Assembly: GCF_002355595.1 (NCBI RefSeq)
Contig: NZ_AP017422.1
Location: 2,108,001-2,172,000, forward strand
DNA from: Filimonas lacunae
Lineage (GTDB): Bacteria; Bacteroidota; Bacteroidia; Chitinophagales; Chitinophagaceae
Direction of reading: 5' to 3'
DNA: 64,000 nt
Shown one piece after another: positions 52,383 to 62,185 of the stretch (positions are counted from its first letter, which is position 1; each line of letters begins with the position of its first letter). The position numbers and the translations under genes are program-made. Below the pieces are notes generated by a model that was not told where the DNA came from, ran no database searches, and saw only the letters and a program-made list of their open reading frames with translations.

Positions 52383-54734
52383 TTACTGCTTTTGCATGGG
52401 GTTCATTCCCTGCGACTGGCCGCGTGTGGCTTGCTTTGATTTAAATACTTCAAAACGGCCCATCACCTTTGCTTGTGGCCATTGGTTGTTGGTTACGTCT
52501 ATATCAGCGGTTTCACGTAATGGGTCCAGTTGAATAGAAGAAACAGCTTTGTTTTTCAGAAACACTTTATCAAAATGCTTTTCATCCTTACGCCATATCT
52601 GTGCGGGTATTTTCTCTGTTTCTTTAGTGCCATCTGTATAAGTCCATTCAATAATAACAGGCATTACCAGGCCGCCTTTATTAGTGAAAGATAATTCGTA
52701 CAAATATCTGCCAGCATACTTCTTACTGGTGCTGTCGTCCAGTGGTTCGGCAGCAGGGTCTGTTTTCTGATAAGTGAAAGTAGAGTCGTAAGGGATTACA
52801 CCTCTGTCGTACTTGTAATAAAAATCCTGCAGGGTGGTATCAGCGTCTACTAAAAAATGAATGCTGGAATCCTGCCTGTTCCTGATTTTAGAAATATCAT
52901 CAAACTCCGGTACCAGTGGCTTTTCCAGCTTCACTGTTTTTGATTTAGGTTCGGGTAAGGTTACTTTTTTGCCATCACCAATCTGGAAGCCTTTCACGCT
53001 GTCGAGCGAAATATCGCAGGGATCAGTGCCATAAAACCATCCACGCCAGAACCAATCCAGGTCTTCACCACTGGCATCTTCCAGGGTGCGGAACAAATCG
53101 GCAGGAGTGGGGTGTTTAAATGCCCAACGGCGTGCATATTCTTTATAGGCGTAGTCAAACAACTTGCGGCCCATAATGGTTTCGCGCAGGATGTTTAAGC
53201 CGGTAGCTGGTTTGGAGTAAGCGTTAGGACCAAACTGTATAATGTTTTCACTGTTGGTCATAATAGGTTCCAGCTCATTTTTAGGCAACTTCATGTAATC
53301 GGTAATAGCCCAGGCTGGCCCGCGACGGCTGGGGAATTTGTTGTCCCACAGCTCTTCCGCCAGGTATTGTGTAAACGTGTTTAATCCTTCGTCCATCCAT
53401 GTCCACTGTCTTTCATCACTGTTCACAATCATGGGAAAGAAGTTATGACCTACTTCGTGTATAATAACGCCGATCATCCCGTTTTTAGTGGCTTCTGTGT
53501 AGGTTCCATCTTTTTCGGTACGACCGTAGTTAAAGCAAATCATCGGATACTCCATACCGTTGGCTGCTTCAATGCTTTGTGCAACAGGGTAAGGGTAGGG
53601 AATAGTGAATTTAGAATAGCTTTGAATGGTGTGTGCTACTGCTTTGGTACTAAACTTACGGTACAGGTTATACGCCTCTTTACCGTAAAAGCTCATACAC
53701 ATCACTTTCTTCTTTTCTACAGTAGTGGCCAGTGCATCCCATACAAATTTGCGTGAGCTGGTCCAGGCAAAGTCACGTACGTTATCCGCTTTAAAAATCC
53801 AGGTTTTAGTGGTAGTGGCTTTCTGCTTTTCCGCTTGTGTTGCTTCTGCCAGGGTAACTATTTCTACCGGTTCTTTACTGGTTTGTGCTTTTTGCCAGCG
53901 GGCCAAACGGGTGCTATTCAGCACTTGCGCATAGTTCTGACATTCGCCGGTACTACCTACAATATGATCGGCCGGAACCGTAATTTCTACATTGAAATTG
54001 CCAAACGTAAGTGCAAACTCGCCGCTGCCGGCAAACTGATGGTTTTGCCAGCCCTGGAAATCGCTGTACACACACAGGCGTGGATACCACTGTGTCATGG
54101 TAAACAGGATGTTACCATCGCCGGGAAAGTATTCGTAACCGCCACGGCCACCATAACGCATACGGTCGCTGATTTTATAATTCCAGTTTACATTGAACAC
54201 ATATTGCTGGTGAGGAGCTAAGGTGGCTGGTAAGTCAATACGCATCATGGTTTTGTTGATGGTATAGGACAGTTTTTTACCGGTAGCATCTGTAATGCTG
54301 AGGATATTTACCCCGTAGCTGTCGTCGCTCTGGCTTCTGTCCAGTTCGTCCAGATCTTTCAGATTGGTCGTTTTCAGGTTGGAAGCCTTTTGGTACCCGG
54401 CGTTGTTGCTGGCACTGTGCTGGTTTTCGTCCAACTGCAACCATAAATAGGTTAATGGATCAGGCGAATTGTTGAAATAGGTAATGGTTTCGCTACCAGT
54501 AAGCCTGGTAGCGGTTTCATCCAGCTTGCATTTGATTTTGTAATCGGCCCGCTGTTGCCAGTAATCCGGCCCTGCTGCACCGCTGGCTGTGCGGTAGCTG
54601 TTGGGAGTGGGAAGAATGGTACCTAATTGCTCAAAGTCGTTGCCGTGGTTAGAACCAGGGTTGTTTTGGATGTTCTGGGCCTGTACAGCAAAGCCCAGTG
54701 AGGCCATGCCCGCCAGTAAAAACAGTTTTCTCAT
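52383..54734 (-). CDS. Secreted M1 family zinc metallopeptidase
   Basis: The 783-residue protein has a signal peptide (MRKLFLLAGMASLGFAVQAQ). The gluzincin site is H426-EVG-H430 with E449 in WMDEGLN (HExxH-x18-E). The upstream GMEYPM corresponds to the GxMEN exopeptidase motif in diverged form. The C-terminal region carries Ig-like strands. It probably trims N-terminal residues from peptides in the periplasm. Its start lies inside the end of the HupE-like gene (86-base overlap), so translation may be coupled. Confidence 0.92.
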   Translation of the reverse strand: MRKLFLLAGMASLGFAVQAQNIQNNPGSNHGNDFEQLGTILPTPNSYRTASGAAGPDYWQQRADYKIKCKLDETATRLTGSETITYFNNSPDPLTYLWLQLDENQHSASNNAGYQKASNLKTTNLKDLDELDRSQSDDSYGVNILSITDATGKKLSYTINKTMMRIDLPATLAPHQQYVFNVNWNYKISDRMRYGGRGGYEYFPGDGNILFTMTQWYPRLCVYSDFQGWQNHQFAGSGEFALTFGNFNVEITVPADHIVGSTGECQNYAQVLNSTRLARWQKAQTSKEPVEIVTLAEATQAEKQKATTTKTWIFKADNVRDFAWTSSRKFVWDALATTVEKKKVMCMSFYGKEAYNLYRKFSTKAVAHTIQSYSKFTIPYPYPVAQSIEAANGMEYPMICFNYGRTEKDGTYTEATKNGMIGVIIHEVGHNFFPMIVNSDERQWTWMDEGLNTFTQYLAEELWDNKFPSRRGPAWAITDYMKLPKNELEPIMTNSENIIQFGPNAYSKPATGLNILRETIMGRKLFDYAYKEYARRWAFKHPTPADLFRTLEDASGEDLDWFWRGWFYGTDPCDISLDSVKGFQIGDGKKVTLPEPKSKTVKLEKPLVPEFDDISKIRNRQDSSIHFLVDADTTLQDFYYKYDRGVIPYDSTFTYQKTDPAAEPLDDSTSKKYAGRYLYELSFTNKGGLVMPVIIEWTYTDGTKETEKIPAQIWRKDEKHFDKVFLKNKAVSSIQLDPLRETADIDVTNNQWPQAKVMGRFEVFKSKQATRGQSQGMNPMQKQ

Positions 54735-55332
54735 TACTATGTTGGTCTTTTGAAACAGGAATACGTGCTATCATCATTTGCAAAGCCAGGGCTGTAATAC
54801 CACCGCTTACAAAAATTAAAAATGCTCTTTTCTCTATGTGCAAAACGCGTATAAATATAAAGGAAAGTAATAGTATAATTACCACTATACATAGCTGGCC
54901 GGCTTCCAGCCCCAGGTTAAAGGCCAGCAGTTCCGTTACAATGCTTTCATCGCGTCCCAGCATACTTTTGAGCAGGCTGCTAAAACCCAGGCCGTGAATA
55001 AGACCAAACACCAGTGCCAGCATATATAAAAAAGACACGCGGCTCGGTGGTGCTTTTTCTTTGGCAAACAGGTTGCTAAGGGCGGTGATTACAATAGTGG
55101 TGGCAATGAGAAACTCTGTCCAATCTCTTGAAAACCAAATGATATTCAATGTGCTAAGGGCTAATGTGATAGAATGCCCAATGGTAAATGCCGTAATGAG
55201 GATGAGCAGTTTTTTCCAGTCGCTGGAAACGTAGCGCAGGCATAAGGCAGTTACGAAAAGAATGTGATCTATTCCGTTTAAATCAGTGATATGTTCAACG
55301 CCTGTTTGAAAGAAAAGCCCAAAATCGCTCAT
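54649..55332 (-). CDS. HupE/UreJ family membrane protein
   Basis: The ATG at 55332 gives 227 residues; the frame opens at 55392 but that part overlaps the divergent gene. It has about seven transmembrane helices and the family pattern GIDHILFV, TAFTIGHSITLAL and FGLIHGLGFSSLL with conserved His residues that may bind metal. HupE/UreJ members are thought to move nickel or cobalt. The last ~30 residues overlap the M1 peptidase gene in another frame and look unlike membrane-protein sequence. The neighbouring M1 peptidase and DUF6702 genes form a set I recall as conserved in Bacteroidota. Confidence 0.87.
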   Translation of the reverse strand: MSDFGLFFQTGVEHITDLNGIDHILFVTALCLRYVSSDWKKLLILITAFTIGHSITLALSTLNIIWFSRDWTEFLIATTIVITALSNLFAKEKAPPSRVSFLYMLALVFGLIHGLGFSSLLKSMLGRDESIVTELLAFNLGLEAGQLCIVVIILLLSFIFIRVLHIEKRAFLIFVSGGITALALQMMIARIPVSKDQHSNEKTVFTGGHGLTGLCCTGPEHPKQPWF

Positions 55333-55381
55333 ATTTTCAAACTTATGGTACACCTTTACTGTATCAAAAAAATATCGGTGA

Positions 55382-55873
55382 ATGGCTGGCATCCTGCATT
55401 CTTACGTTTTAAGCGCTTTGTTAACGCTGCATCCTTTTTTCGTTTCGGTTACAGAGGTAAAACAGAATACGAAGGATAAATCGCTGGAAATAAGCTGCAA
55501 ACTGTTTATCGACGACCTGGAAAAGGCGCTTGCTGCCCACTATAAAACACCGGTAGATTTAAGCGCCGCTCAAAAGAAAGACCAAAACGATAAATGGATA
55601 GCCGGCTATTTTAAACAGCACTTCCAGGTTACTATTAACGGACAGGCATATACTGCTGAATACGTAGGGTATGAAAAGGAATCGGAAGCTGCCTGGTGTT
55701 ATTTGCAGGTGAACAATGCCCCTGCTTCCATTAAAAAGCTGGAAATAAGCGATAATTTATTGTACGAGCAGTTCGAGAGCCAGATTAACATTATACACGC
55801 TACCGTGAATGGTGAAAGAAAGAGTACCAAAATAGCTAACCCCGTAGCTAAGGCTGTATTTGAATATCAATAG
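55382..55873 (+). CDS. DUF6702 family protein
   Basis: The 163-residue exported protein begins with a hydrophobic signal-like segment containing HPFFVSVTEV, followed by LEISCKLFIDDLEKAL and the C-terminal INIIHATVNGERKST that I associate with DUF6702. Function is unknown. It is divergent from the HupE-like gene with 49 bases between starts, so they probably share a control region. Confidence 0.8.
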   Translation: MAGILHSYVLSALLTLHPFFVSVTEVKQNTKDKSLEISCKLFIDDLEKALAAHYKTPVDLSAAQKKDQNDKWIAGYFKQHFQVTINGQAYTAEYVGYEKESEAAWCYLQVNNAPASIKKLEISDNLLYEQFESQINIIHATVNGERKSTKIANPVAKAVFEYQ

Positions 55874-55902
55874 TTCGCGTAATTTGAGATAAAAGAGCAT
55901 AA

Positions 55903-55940
55903 AAAAAGCCCGCAAAGAAACCATTCGTTGCGGGCTTTTT
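55903..55940. terminator. Bidirectional terminator between DUF6702 and CorC/HlyC-like genes
   Basis: A perfect 13-bp stem (55903-55915 with 55928-55940) and a 12-base loop, with T-tracts on both strands. Confidence 0.87.
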
Positions 55941-55966
55941 TCTATTTACAGAGAAGTAGGTAACGG

Positions 55967-57268
55967 TTAATCGGCTGCTACTTCTGTTGTTGCTGCTTTA
56001 TCCAGCGTAACCAGTATTTTATCAATACGCAGGGCATCCATGTCTACAATCTCAAAAGTAAACTCCTTCCATTTCATTATTTCACCGGTTTGCGGTATAC
56101 GTTCTAACTCGTGTAATATAAAACCGGCAAGCGTGTCAAACTCATGTTCGCCTTCGTGCATCCATTCTGTTTTGTCAAACTTGGCCAGGAAGTCGTAAAA
56201 AGGTATCTGGGCATCTATTAGAAAGCTGCCGTCCATTCTTTCCACTACTTCATACTCATTGTCTTCCTGCACGGCTATATCGCCTATAATGGCCTGTAAA
56301 ATGTCATTCAGGGTAATAATGCCCTGTAAGGTGCCGTATTCGTCAACAATAAAGGCGTAATGGTTTTTGCTTTCCTTAAACTTTTCCAGTAGCTGGTAGG
56401 CTGTGTTATTTTCCGGAACATACACCGCCTTACGCACTAACGATTGAAGCGTTGCATTTTCCGAAGCCATAAACATGTCTTTCAGAAAAACCACGCCCTG
56501 GATGTTGTCAATATTTTTATCACAAACAGGGTATACAGAGTGAGCCATTTCGCCTGTTTGCGCTCTTACTTCTTTTACAGTAGTACTAACATCAAACCAT
56601 ATAATATCGGCACGTGGGGCCATCAGGGAGGTGATGTTACGGTCGCCCAAATGAAATACCCTTTCAATAATTTCTTGTTCGGCTTCATCAATAGTACCCT
56701 GCTCGGTGCCTTCGTTAATGATGGCTTTAATTTCATCTTCCGTAACCTGGGTATCGTCTTTTTTAATACCAAACAGGTTAGCCAGCAGGCTGGCCGAACC
56801 AGAAACGAGGGTAATAAAAGGATAGGCTATTTTACTTACCAGGCGCATAGGGCCTGCCACGTTTTTGGCAATGCCTTCGGGATTGCTCATACCTATACGT
56901 TTAGGCAGTAACTCGCCCAATACCAGCGAGAGGTAGGTGAAAATGATCACCACCAGGGTAAGCGCAATAGGTGCGTTGTACGCCTGTAAAGATGGAAAAG
57001 CATTATTGAGGTGAACAGTAAGTTCATTTTTAATGGTTTGTCCGGAATAAACCCCTATTAAAATGCTGGTAAGTGTAATGCCAATTTGAACGGTAGAGAA
57101 AAAAGAATCCGGGTTGTTGGCGAGCTTCAGGGCTTCTTTTGCCCTTAAATCTCCTTTGTTTGCCTGGCTTTCCAATCGTGCTTTTCGGGAGGATACCAGG
57201 GAAATTTCGGCCATCGAAAAAATACCATTTAAAAGAATCAGGCCTAGAATAATAAATATTTCTATCAT
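55967..57268 (-). CDS. CNNM/CorC-HlyC family membrane protein
   Basis: The 433-residue protein has an N-terminal DUF21 (CNNM) membrane domain with the SMAEISLVSSRKARLE motif, a CBS-domain pair at ~205-335 (MAPRADIIWFD, YAFIVDEYGTLQGIITLNDILQ) and a CorC/HlyC C-terminal domain (FLIDAQIPFYDFLAKF, TLAGFILHELERIPQTGE). Family members are linked to Mg/Co efflux; the old hemolysin name is historical. It is monocistronic. Confidence 0.92.
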   Translation of the reverse strand: MIEIFIILGLILLNGIFSMAEISLVSSRKARLESQANKGDLRAKEALKLANNPDSFFSTVQIGITLTSILIGVYSGQTIKNELTVHLNNAFPSLQAYNAPIALTLVVIIFTYLSLVLGELLPKRIGMSNPEGIAKNVAGPMRLVSKIAYPFITLVSGSASLLANLFGIKKDDTQVTEDEIKAIINEGTEQGTIDEAEQEIIERVFHLGDRNITSLMAPRADIIWFDVSTTVKEVRAQTGEMAHSVYPVCDKNIDNIQGVVFLKDMFMASENATLQSLVRKAVYVPENNTAYQLLEKFKESKNHYAFIVDEYGTLQGIITLNDILQAIIGDIAVQEDNEYEVVERMDGSFLIDAQIPFYDFLAKFDKTEWMHEGEHEFDTLAGFILHELERIPQTGEIMKWKEFTFEIVDMDALRIDKILVTLDKAATTEVAAD

Positions 57269-57564
57269 ACAGATTGATCAGTGATCAGTTGTAAAACTAA
57301 GGAATCAGAAGCTTATTCCATAGCTTATCCCTTAAATTTATGGGATATAATACGCGTTAAATCAGTAAAATGAGTGCCTGATGGTCTGTTTTTGCTAAAA
57401 TTGATAACCTAAGTAGCAGTGCCCAAAATAAAAATTGCCCCATAGTACATAAAAAAACTCCTAACAGGGCCGCTTCCTAAAATAGGTACTTACGGGGGTA
57501 AACGGTAGTTTGTTTAGTTTTACGGCCCAATCACATTTTTTGTATTTAAACTAAAAACCCTAAT

Positions 57565-57966
57565 ATGAGATAATTTCTTCTGTGCCCGCTTTTAATAACG
57601 GCCCTTCTCTTTTCTAATTGCAAAAAAGTTACGGAGGTTACACAAGTGGTACAGCCCAATCGCACCATTGTAAAAACGCTGGAACCAGGTAATTGGAAGT
57701 ATGACGCCTCCTCTAACACCTACTACAACGAAATTTCGGTTCCTGAAATAGATGACAGCGTTGTGCAAACCAAAGGTGTGCTGGCATATATCACTTTTGA
57801 TAACAAGAGATACGAAATTTTGCCCGATGTGCTGGATGGCAGCACTTTTGTTTGTATTTACCAGAAAGGACTGTTTGACGTTGAAATTCAGAATGCCGAT
57901 GGCAGCCTTGCCAGCCCGCCTACTACCGCCATTGGACTTAAAATTGTACTGGTTGATTCGCAATAG
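57565..57966 (+). CDS. Small lipoprotein with in-frame TAA at codon 3
   Basis: From the ATG at 57565 the frame reads M-R-stop, then continues open for 130 codons: FLLCPLLITALLFSNCKK is an obvious lipoprotein signal with Cys at the lipobox, followed by about 110 residues of a soluble domain (VLAYITFDNKRYEILPDVL). Without the stop the gene would be normal. A start at CTG 57580, or at GTG 57646 with loss of the signal, would avoid the TAA. AAA-to-TAA at codon 3 is the simplest explanation. The family is not recognised. A palindromic terminator follows the stop. Confidence 0.55.
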
Positions 57967-58042
57967 AGAAAAAAGCAGCGTGAAAAGATTAGACTGCTTG
58001 AAAGGATACTGAACGATAAAAAGTAGTAGAGTATAACCCAAT

Positions 58043-58070
58043 AAAAAAAGGCCTGTACAGGCCTTTTTTT
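58043..58070. terminator. Palindromic bidirectional terminator
   Basis: A 28-base perfect palindrome centred on TGTACA (58043-58070) with seven A and seven T at its ends, between convergent genes. Confidence 0.85.
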
Positions 58071-58164
58071 ATTTCCCAATTTCGTGCATAACCTGAGAGG
58101 TTTTAAGAAAAGCCACCACTGCAACAAACAAGGTTTTGACGAAAATGGCAAGCTAGTATATAGC

Positions 58165-58743
58165 TTACATTTTTTTATAATGATCTATAGGCGGGCCTAC
58201 CCGTTTAAATCCATGTTCTTCTCTAAACTTATCTTGTTGATCTTCGGTCATATTTTTAGCAACTCCCTGGCTTACTTTGTTAAAGAACTCTTCCATCTTA
58301 CCGGCTGGTTGAAATATCATTAATAGTTTACCTTCTGTTTCACCAATTTTGGCAAAGCTATGCGGTATCATTCTGGGGCCAAATACGCTATCTCCCGCCT
58401 TTGCATGATAGGTGGTTTCTCCTACTTTAATCAGAAATTCACCTTGTAACACATACCACCACTCGTCCTGCGAAAAATGAAGGTGATGTGCGGGGCCGCC
58501 CTCTTTTACCCGTGAACTTTCAAAAACGTAGATATCGCCATCGGTGTCTTTACTGGATATTTTTGAAAAAAAAGTATCTCCTTCTAAAAGCGTAATAGCT
58601 TTTTCTGACCGGGTTTTGCCCGCTGCCACCATAAACCCATTATTTACTCTTAACCTAGAAAAACCTTTAGCAATAAGCTGGAAGGGGGTGGCTGCTATGG
58701 CCCCAATGGTGAAACATGATTTTAGAAATGATTTTCTTTCCAT
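58165..58743 (-). CDS. Exported cupin-domain protein
   Basis: The 192-residue protein has a Tat-like start (RKSFLKSC followed by a hydrophobic segment). The cupin core follows: PAHHLHFSQDEWWYVLQGEFLIKVG holds the two His and Glu of motif 1, and GDSVFGPRMIPHSFAKIG is motif 2 with its His, so a metal site is likely. The reaction is unknown. It is a stand-alone gene with 507 gene-free bases upstream. Confidence 0.83.
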   Translation of the reverse strand: MERKSFLKSCFTIGAIAATPFQLIAKGFSRLRVNNGFMVAAGKTRSEKAITLLEGDTFFSKISSKDTDGDIYVFESSRVKEGGPAHHLHFSQDEWWYVLQGEFLIKVGETTYHAKAGDSVFGPRMIPHSFAKIGETEGKLLMIFQPAGKMEEFFNKVSQGVAKNMTEDQQDKFREEHGFKRVGPPIDHYKKM

Positions 58744-59250
58744 AAAATGATTTAAAACCAGAATGAGCTATAGTAGTGTTTTTGAGAACTGTTTTAAAGT
58801 TAGGTTAATAAATGATTTATTATTTTAAAAAAAATGATCGTTTTTGAATTATATAGTGGTGGGGGTAATGATTGCTGAGCAGGTATTATTTTCACAGTTA
58901 TAAAAGCTGCTGTTTTACGTATACAAAACATACACTGTTACGCTCATTAGCAGCAATGGCCCATTACAAAATGGCCCGCATTAAAAGGCAGGCCGTGATC
59001 TATGAAAATATGGAAAATACACTTATGTATAAAGGGTAAGGATCAAAACGGTATATACAATGTACCCTTTATATTTAGTGTTTTAAGTATTTTACTTATA
59101 TATATTATTTCAATACTTGTATAGTGAAATGTTTTTGAAGTAACTCTATGGCCAGTGTGTACTTACCAAAGCACCATTACCATCAATAAGTGGGGGAATT
59201 TCTTATACATTCTTTTGGCATATTTTCTGATTTTACACTGGCTAAACTTT
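58744..59250. other. Gene-free region upstream of the YciF/KatE pair
   Basis: There are no convincing genes. It contains an 11-bp perfect inverted repeat (59028-59038 with 59063-59073) and A/T-rich sequence. The frame opening at 59155 runs into the YciF-like gene, but its first 32 residues are unlikely to be translated. No consensus promoter is evident. Confidence 0.5.
59028..59073. repeat. Inverted repeat upstream of the stress pair
   Basis: TATAAAGGGTA pairs with TACCCTTTATA across a 24-base gap, about 180 bases before the YciF-like start. There is no T-tract, so it looks more like an operator pair or RNA hairpin than a terminator. Confidence 0.45.
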
Positions 59251-59793
59251 ATGACAAAAACATCAAAACCGAAAGATGATTCTCCTGCGGTTGAACCTAC
59301 AGAAAATTTTACTGAATTGCCTGCTGATGCTGGCCTGCGCGATTTACTGATTGACGGGCTGAAAGATATCTACTGGGCTGAAAACCAATTGGTAAAAGCA
59401 TTACCTGTGATGGAAGCGGCGTGCTCAAATGCAGCACTATCCAGCGCAATTGCTTCTCATTTGGAAGAAACGACCGGGCATGCAGCAAGACTGGAGCAAA
59501 TTTTTGCCTTGCTGGATGAAAAAACGCAGGCGAAGAAATGCGATGCCATGGAAGGGTTGACCAAAGAGGGGGAAGCTGTGATAGAAGACACTGAGCCTGA
59601 CTCCGTAGCACGTGATATGGGCATTATAGCGGCTTCCAGGAAAGTAGAGCACTATGAAATTGCTGCGTATCTGGGCTTGAAAAGCCTTGCTGAAAAGCTC
59701 GGTTTTACAAAGGTGGCTGCTTTACTGGCACAAACGCTTGCCGAAGAAGAAGCAGCCGATCAAAACCTGTCCAATATTGCCGATTCACTTTAA
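59251..59793 (+). CDS. YciE/YciF-type ferritin-like protein (DUF892)
   Basis: The ATG at 59251 gives 180 residues. The four-helix DUF892 core is clear: LRDLLIDGLKDIYWAENQLVKALPVM, SHLEETTGHAARLEQIF and the HYEIAAYLGLKSLAEKLG helix, with Glu and His residues placed for a di-metal site. YciF-type proteins are induced by osmotic and general stress. The 35-residue N-terminal extension is disordered. The catalase gene starts 14 bases later, so the two form a stress operon. Confidence 0.87.
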   Translation: MTKTSKPKDDSPAVEPTENFTELPADAGLRDLLIDGLKDIYWAENQLVKALPVMEAACSNAALSSAIASHLEETTGHAARLEQIFALLDEKTQAKKCDAMEGLTKEGEAVIEDTEPDSVARDMGIIAASRKVEHYEIAAYLGLKSLAEKLGFTKVAALLAQTLAEEEAADQNLSNIADSL

Positions 59794-59806
59794 ATAATAA
59801 CCTATT

Positions 59807-62023
59807 ATGTCAACGAAAAAGCCTGCAAAGGATAGTGTTTATCCGCAGCCGGGGAGTTCCTCCGCTGCCCATCCGGAAAACGCCAAAACAACGGATTTAG
59901 CGCCTGATACCGTAGATGCTTCCGGTGCTTATATGAACACCAACCAGGGTGTAAAAATCAGTGACGACGAAAATTCCCTGAAGGCTGGCAACCGTGGTCC
60001 TTCTTTACTGGAAGATTTTATTCTTCGGGAAAAAATAACGCATTTTGACCATGAGCGCATACCAGAACGGGTAGTACATGCCCGTGGTTCTGCCGCTCAC
60101 GGGGTATTTAAAGTATACGAATCGCAGGCAGCTGTTACCAGCGCTGCTTTTTTACAAGACCCTGAAGCTGAAACACCTGTTTTTGTGCGCTTTTCAACAG
60201 TGGCAGGTTCGCGCGGGTCAACAGACCTGGCAAGGGACGTAAGAGGTTTTGCGGTAAAGTTTTATACACAAGAGGGAAATTTTGACCTGGTAGGGAATAA
60301 TATGCCCGTTTTTTTTATCCAGGATGCTATTAAGTTTCCTGATCTGATACATGCGGTAAAACCTGAACCGGATAACGAAATACCACAGGCAGCTTCGGCG
60401 CATGATACTTTCTGGGATTTTATTTCCTTGATGCCAGAGAGTGCACATATGGTAATGTGGGTAATGAGCGATCGTGCTATACCACGCAGCTACCGTATGA
60501 TGGAAGGCTTTGGTGTACATACCTTTAGGCTGGTAAATGCAGAAGGGGTTTCCTCTTTTGTTAAATTCCATTGGAAGCCATTATTGGGTGTGCATTCCGT
60601 TGCCTGGGATGAAGCACAGAACATATCAGGTAAAGACCCTGATTTTCATCGCCGTGATCTTTGGAACGCTATTGAAAGTGGTAATTTTCCTGAATGGGAG
60701 CTGGGCATACAGGTGGTGCCGGAAGAAGATGAACATAAGTTTGAATTCGATTTGCTCGATCCCACTAAGCTCATTCCCGAAGAGCTGGTACCGGTGCAGC
60801 GTATAGGTAAGCTCACGTTAAACCGTAACCCCGATAATTTTTTTGCAGAAACAGAACAGGTTGCTTTTCATGTAGGCCATATTGTGCCTGGAATTGATTT
60901 CACTAACGATCCGTTGTTGCAAGGCCGTTTGTTTTCTTATACCGATACACAACTGATCAGGCTGGGTGGTCCTAATTTTCATGAAATACCTATCAACCGT
61001 CCGGTGGTTCCTGTTTATAACAATCAGCGTGATGGCCATATGCGACAAACTATTAATAAAGGCAAAACAAGTTACCATCCCAATAGTCTCGGTGGCGGCT
61101 GTCCTTTCCTGGCTGGTAAAATGGAAGGTGGGTTCTCCTCTTATCCGGAGAGAATAGAAGCGCATAAAATAAGAGAACGTAGCCGCAGTTTTTTTGATCA
61201 TTTCAGTCAGGCCCGGTTATTCTTCAACAGCCAGTCAGAGCCTGAAAAGAATCATATCATAGACGCGTTTAGTTTTGAGTTGGGCAAAGTGCAAACAGTA
61301 GCGGTGCGTGAACGTATGTTACGTATTCTGGCGCAGATTGATAGCGGACTGGCCGCCCAGGTGGCGTATGCGCTGCGGTTGCATATACCTAAAGATACAG
61401 ACGAGCCTTTAAATAAAAGTATTCCGGCAGATGCAGACCCGGCAGCGTATCAGCCAGAAATGAAAGAAAGTACATTAGCTGTCTCTGGTGCTTTAAGCAT
61501 GGCAAATACGCCTAAGGACACTATTCAAACACGGCAGGTAGCTATACTGGCGGCAGATGGGGTAGACGCAAAGGCCTTAAATACAGTTAAAAAAGCTTTG
61601 CTGGCGCAGGGAGCTGTTGTTGAAGTAGTGGCTCCACGCCAGGGTTATGTAATAGCGGAAAACGATGAGCAGATTCCGGTGGACAAAAGTTTCTTAACCG
61701 GGGCTTCTGTGTTATATGATGCCGTATATGTGCCTGGTGGCGTGAATAGTGTGGCTACGCTGGCTGCGCATCCTGATGCTGTTCATTTTTTAAATGAAGC
61801 GTTTAAACATTGTAAAGCCATTGCTGCTGACGAAGCCGCGCAGCAGGTATTGGAAGCAACTTATTTTCATAAAAAACTTCCTGCAGATAATGAAGAAGCA
61901 ACAGTGTTGGCTTCGGGCATAGCGATACATGATAAGCCGGGCAAACTGGCCGATTTATTTATACTAGCCATTGCACAGCACCGGTTTTGGGAGCGGGAAG
62001 TACCCCGGAAAATACCCGCGTAG
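59807..62023 (+). CDS. katE: Large-subunit monofunctional catalase (HPII / KatE type)
   Basis: The 738-residue protein is a clade 2 large catalase: the distal His is H91 in [12 protein letters not shown], the proximal heme ligand Y378 lies in [14 protein letters not shown], and [11 protein letters not shown] is conserved. The C-terminal ~150 residues form the DJ-1/PfpI-like flavodoxin domain ([25 protein letters not shown]) found only in large-subunit catalases. It destroys hydrogen peroxide in the cytoplasm. It is cotranscribed with the YciF-like gene, as in stationary-phase stress sets. A terminator follows. Confidence 0.95.
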   Translation: MSTKKPAKDSVYPQPGSSSAAHPENAKTTDLAPDTVDASGAYMNTNQGVKISDDENSLKAGNRGPSLLEDFILREKITHFDHERIPERVVHARGSAAHGVFKVYESQAAVTSAAFLQDPEAETPVFVRFSTVAGSRGSTDLARDVRGFAVKFYTQEGNFDLVGNNMPVFFIQDAIKFPDLIHAVKPEPDNEIPQAASAHDTFWDFISLMPESAHMVMWVMSDRAIPRSYRMMEGFGVHTFRLVNAEGVSSFVKFHWKPLLGVHSVAWDEAQNISGKDPDFHRRDLWNAIESGNFPEWELGIQVVPEEDEHKFEFDLLDPTKLIPEELVPVQRIGKLTLNRNPDNFFAETEQVAFHVGHIVPGIDFTNDPLLQGRLFSYTDTQLIRLGGPNFHEIPINRPVVPVYNNQRDGHMRQTINKGKTSYHPNSLGGGCPFLAGKMEGGFSSYPERIEAHKIRERSRSFFDHFSQARLFFNSQSEPEKNHIIDAFSFELGKVQTVAVRERMLRILAQIDSGLAAQVAYALRLHIPKDTDEPLNKSIPADADPAAYQPEMKESTLAVSGALSMANTPKDTIQTRQVAILAADGVDAKALNTVKKALLAQGAVVEVVAPRQGYVIAENDEQIPVDKSFLTGASVLYDAVYVPGGVNSVATLAAHPDAVHFLNEAFKHCKAIAADEAAQQVLEATYFHKKLPADNEEATVLASGIAIHDKPGKLADLFILAIAQHRFWEREVPRKIPA

Positions 62024-62045
62024 TTTTTACCCGTAAACAAATTAT

Positions 62046-62075
62046 AAAAGCCTCACTATATCTGTGGGGCTTTTT
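62046..62075 (+). terminator. Intrinsic terminator after katE
   Basis: An 11-bp stem with one T-G pair (62046-62056 with 62064-62074), followed by T. Confidence 0.72.
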
Positions 62076-62132
62076 AATATCTCTACAGCACAATAGCAAT
62101 GGCTATCCGGGACTATCACTTTACATCAACCA

Positions 62133-62164
62133 AAAGCCGTCTCCTACAATCAGGAGACGGCTTT
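62133..62164. terminator. Second, bidirectional terminator between katE and the secreted protein
   Basis: A perfect 13-bp stem (62133-62145 with 62152-62164) and a 6-base loop. It probably serves the minus-strand gene ending at 62186. Confidence 0.75.
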
Positions 62165-62185
62165 CTTATTTCAAACAGGGCCAGG

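Noticed and set aside
57592-58041. 149-codon minus-strand frame over the small lipoprotein gene
   Set aside because: It would be longer than the plus-strand gene, but it lacks domain character and crosses terminator-proximal sequence. The plus strand shows a lipoprotein signal.
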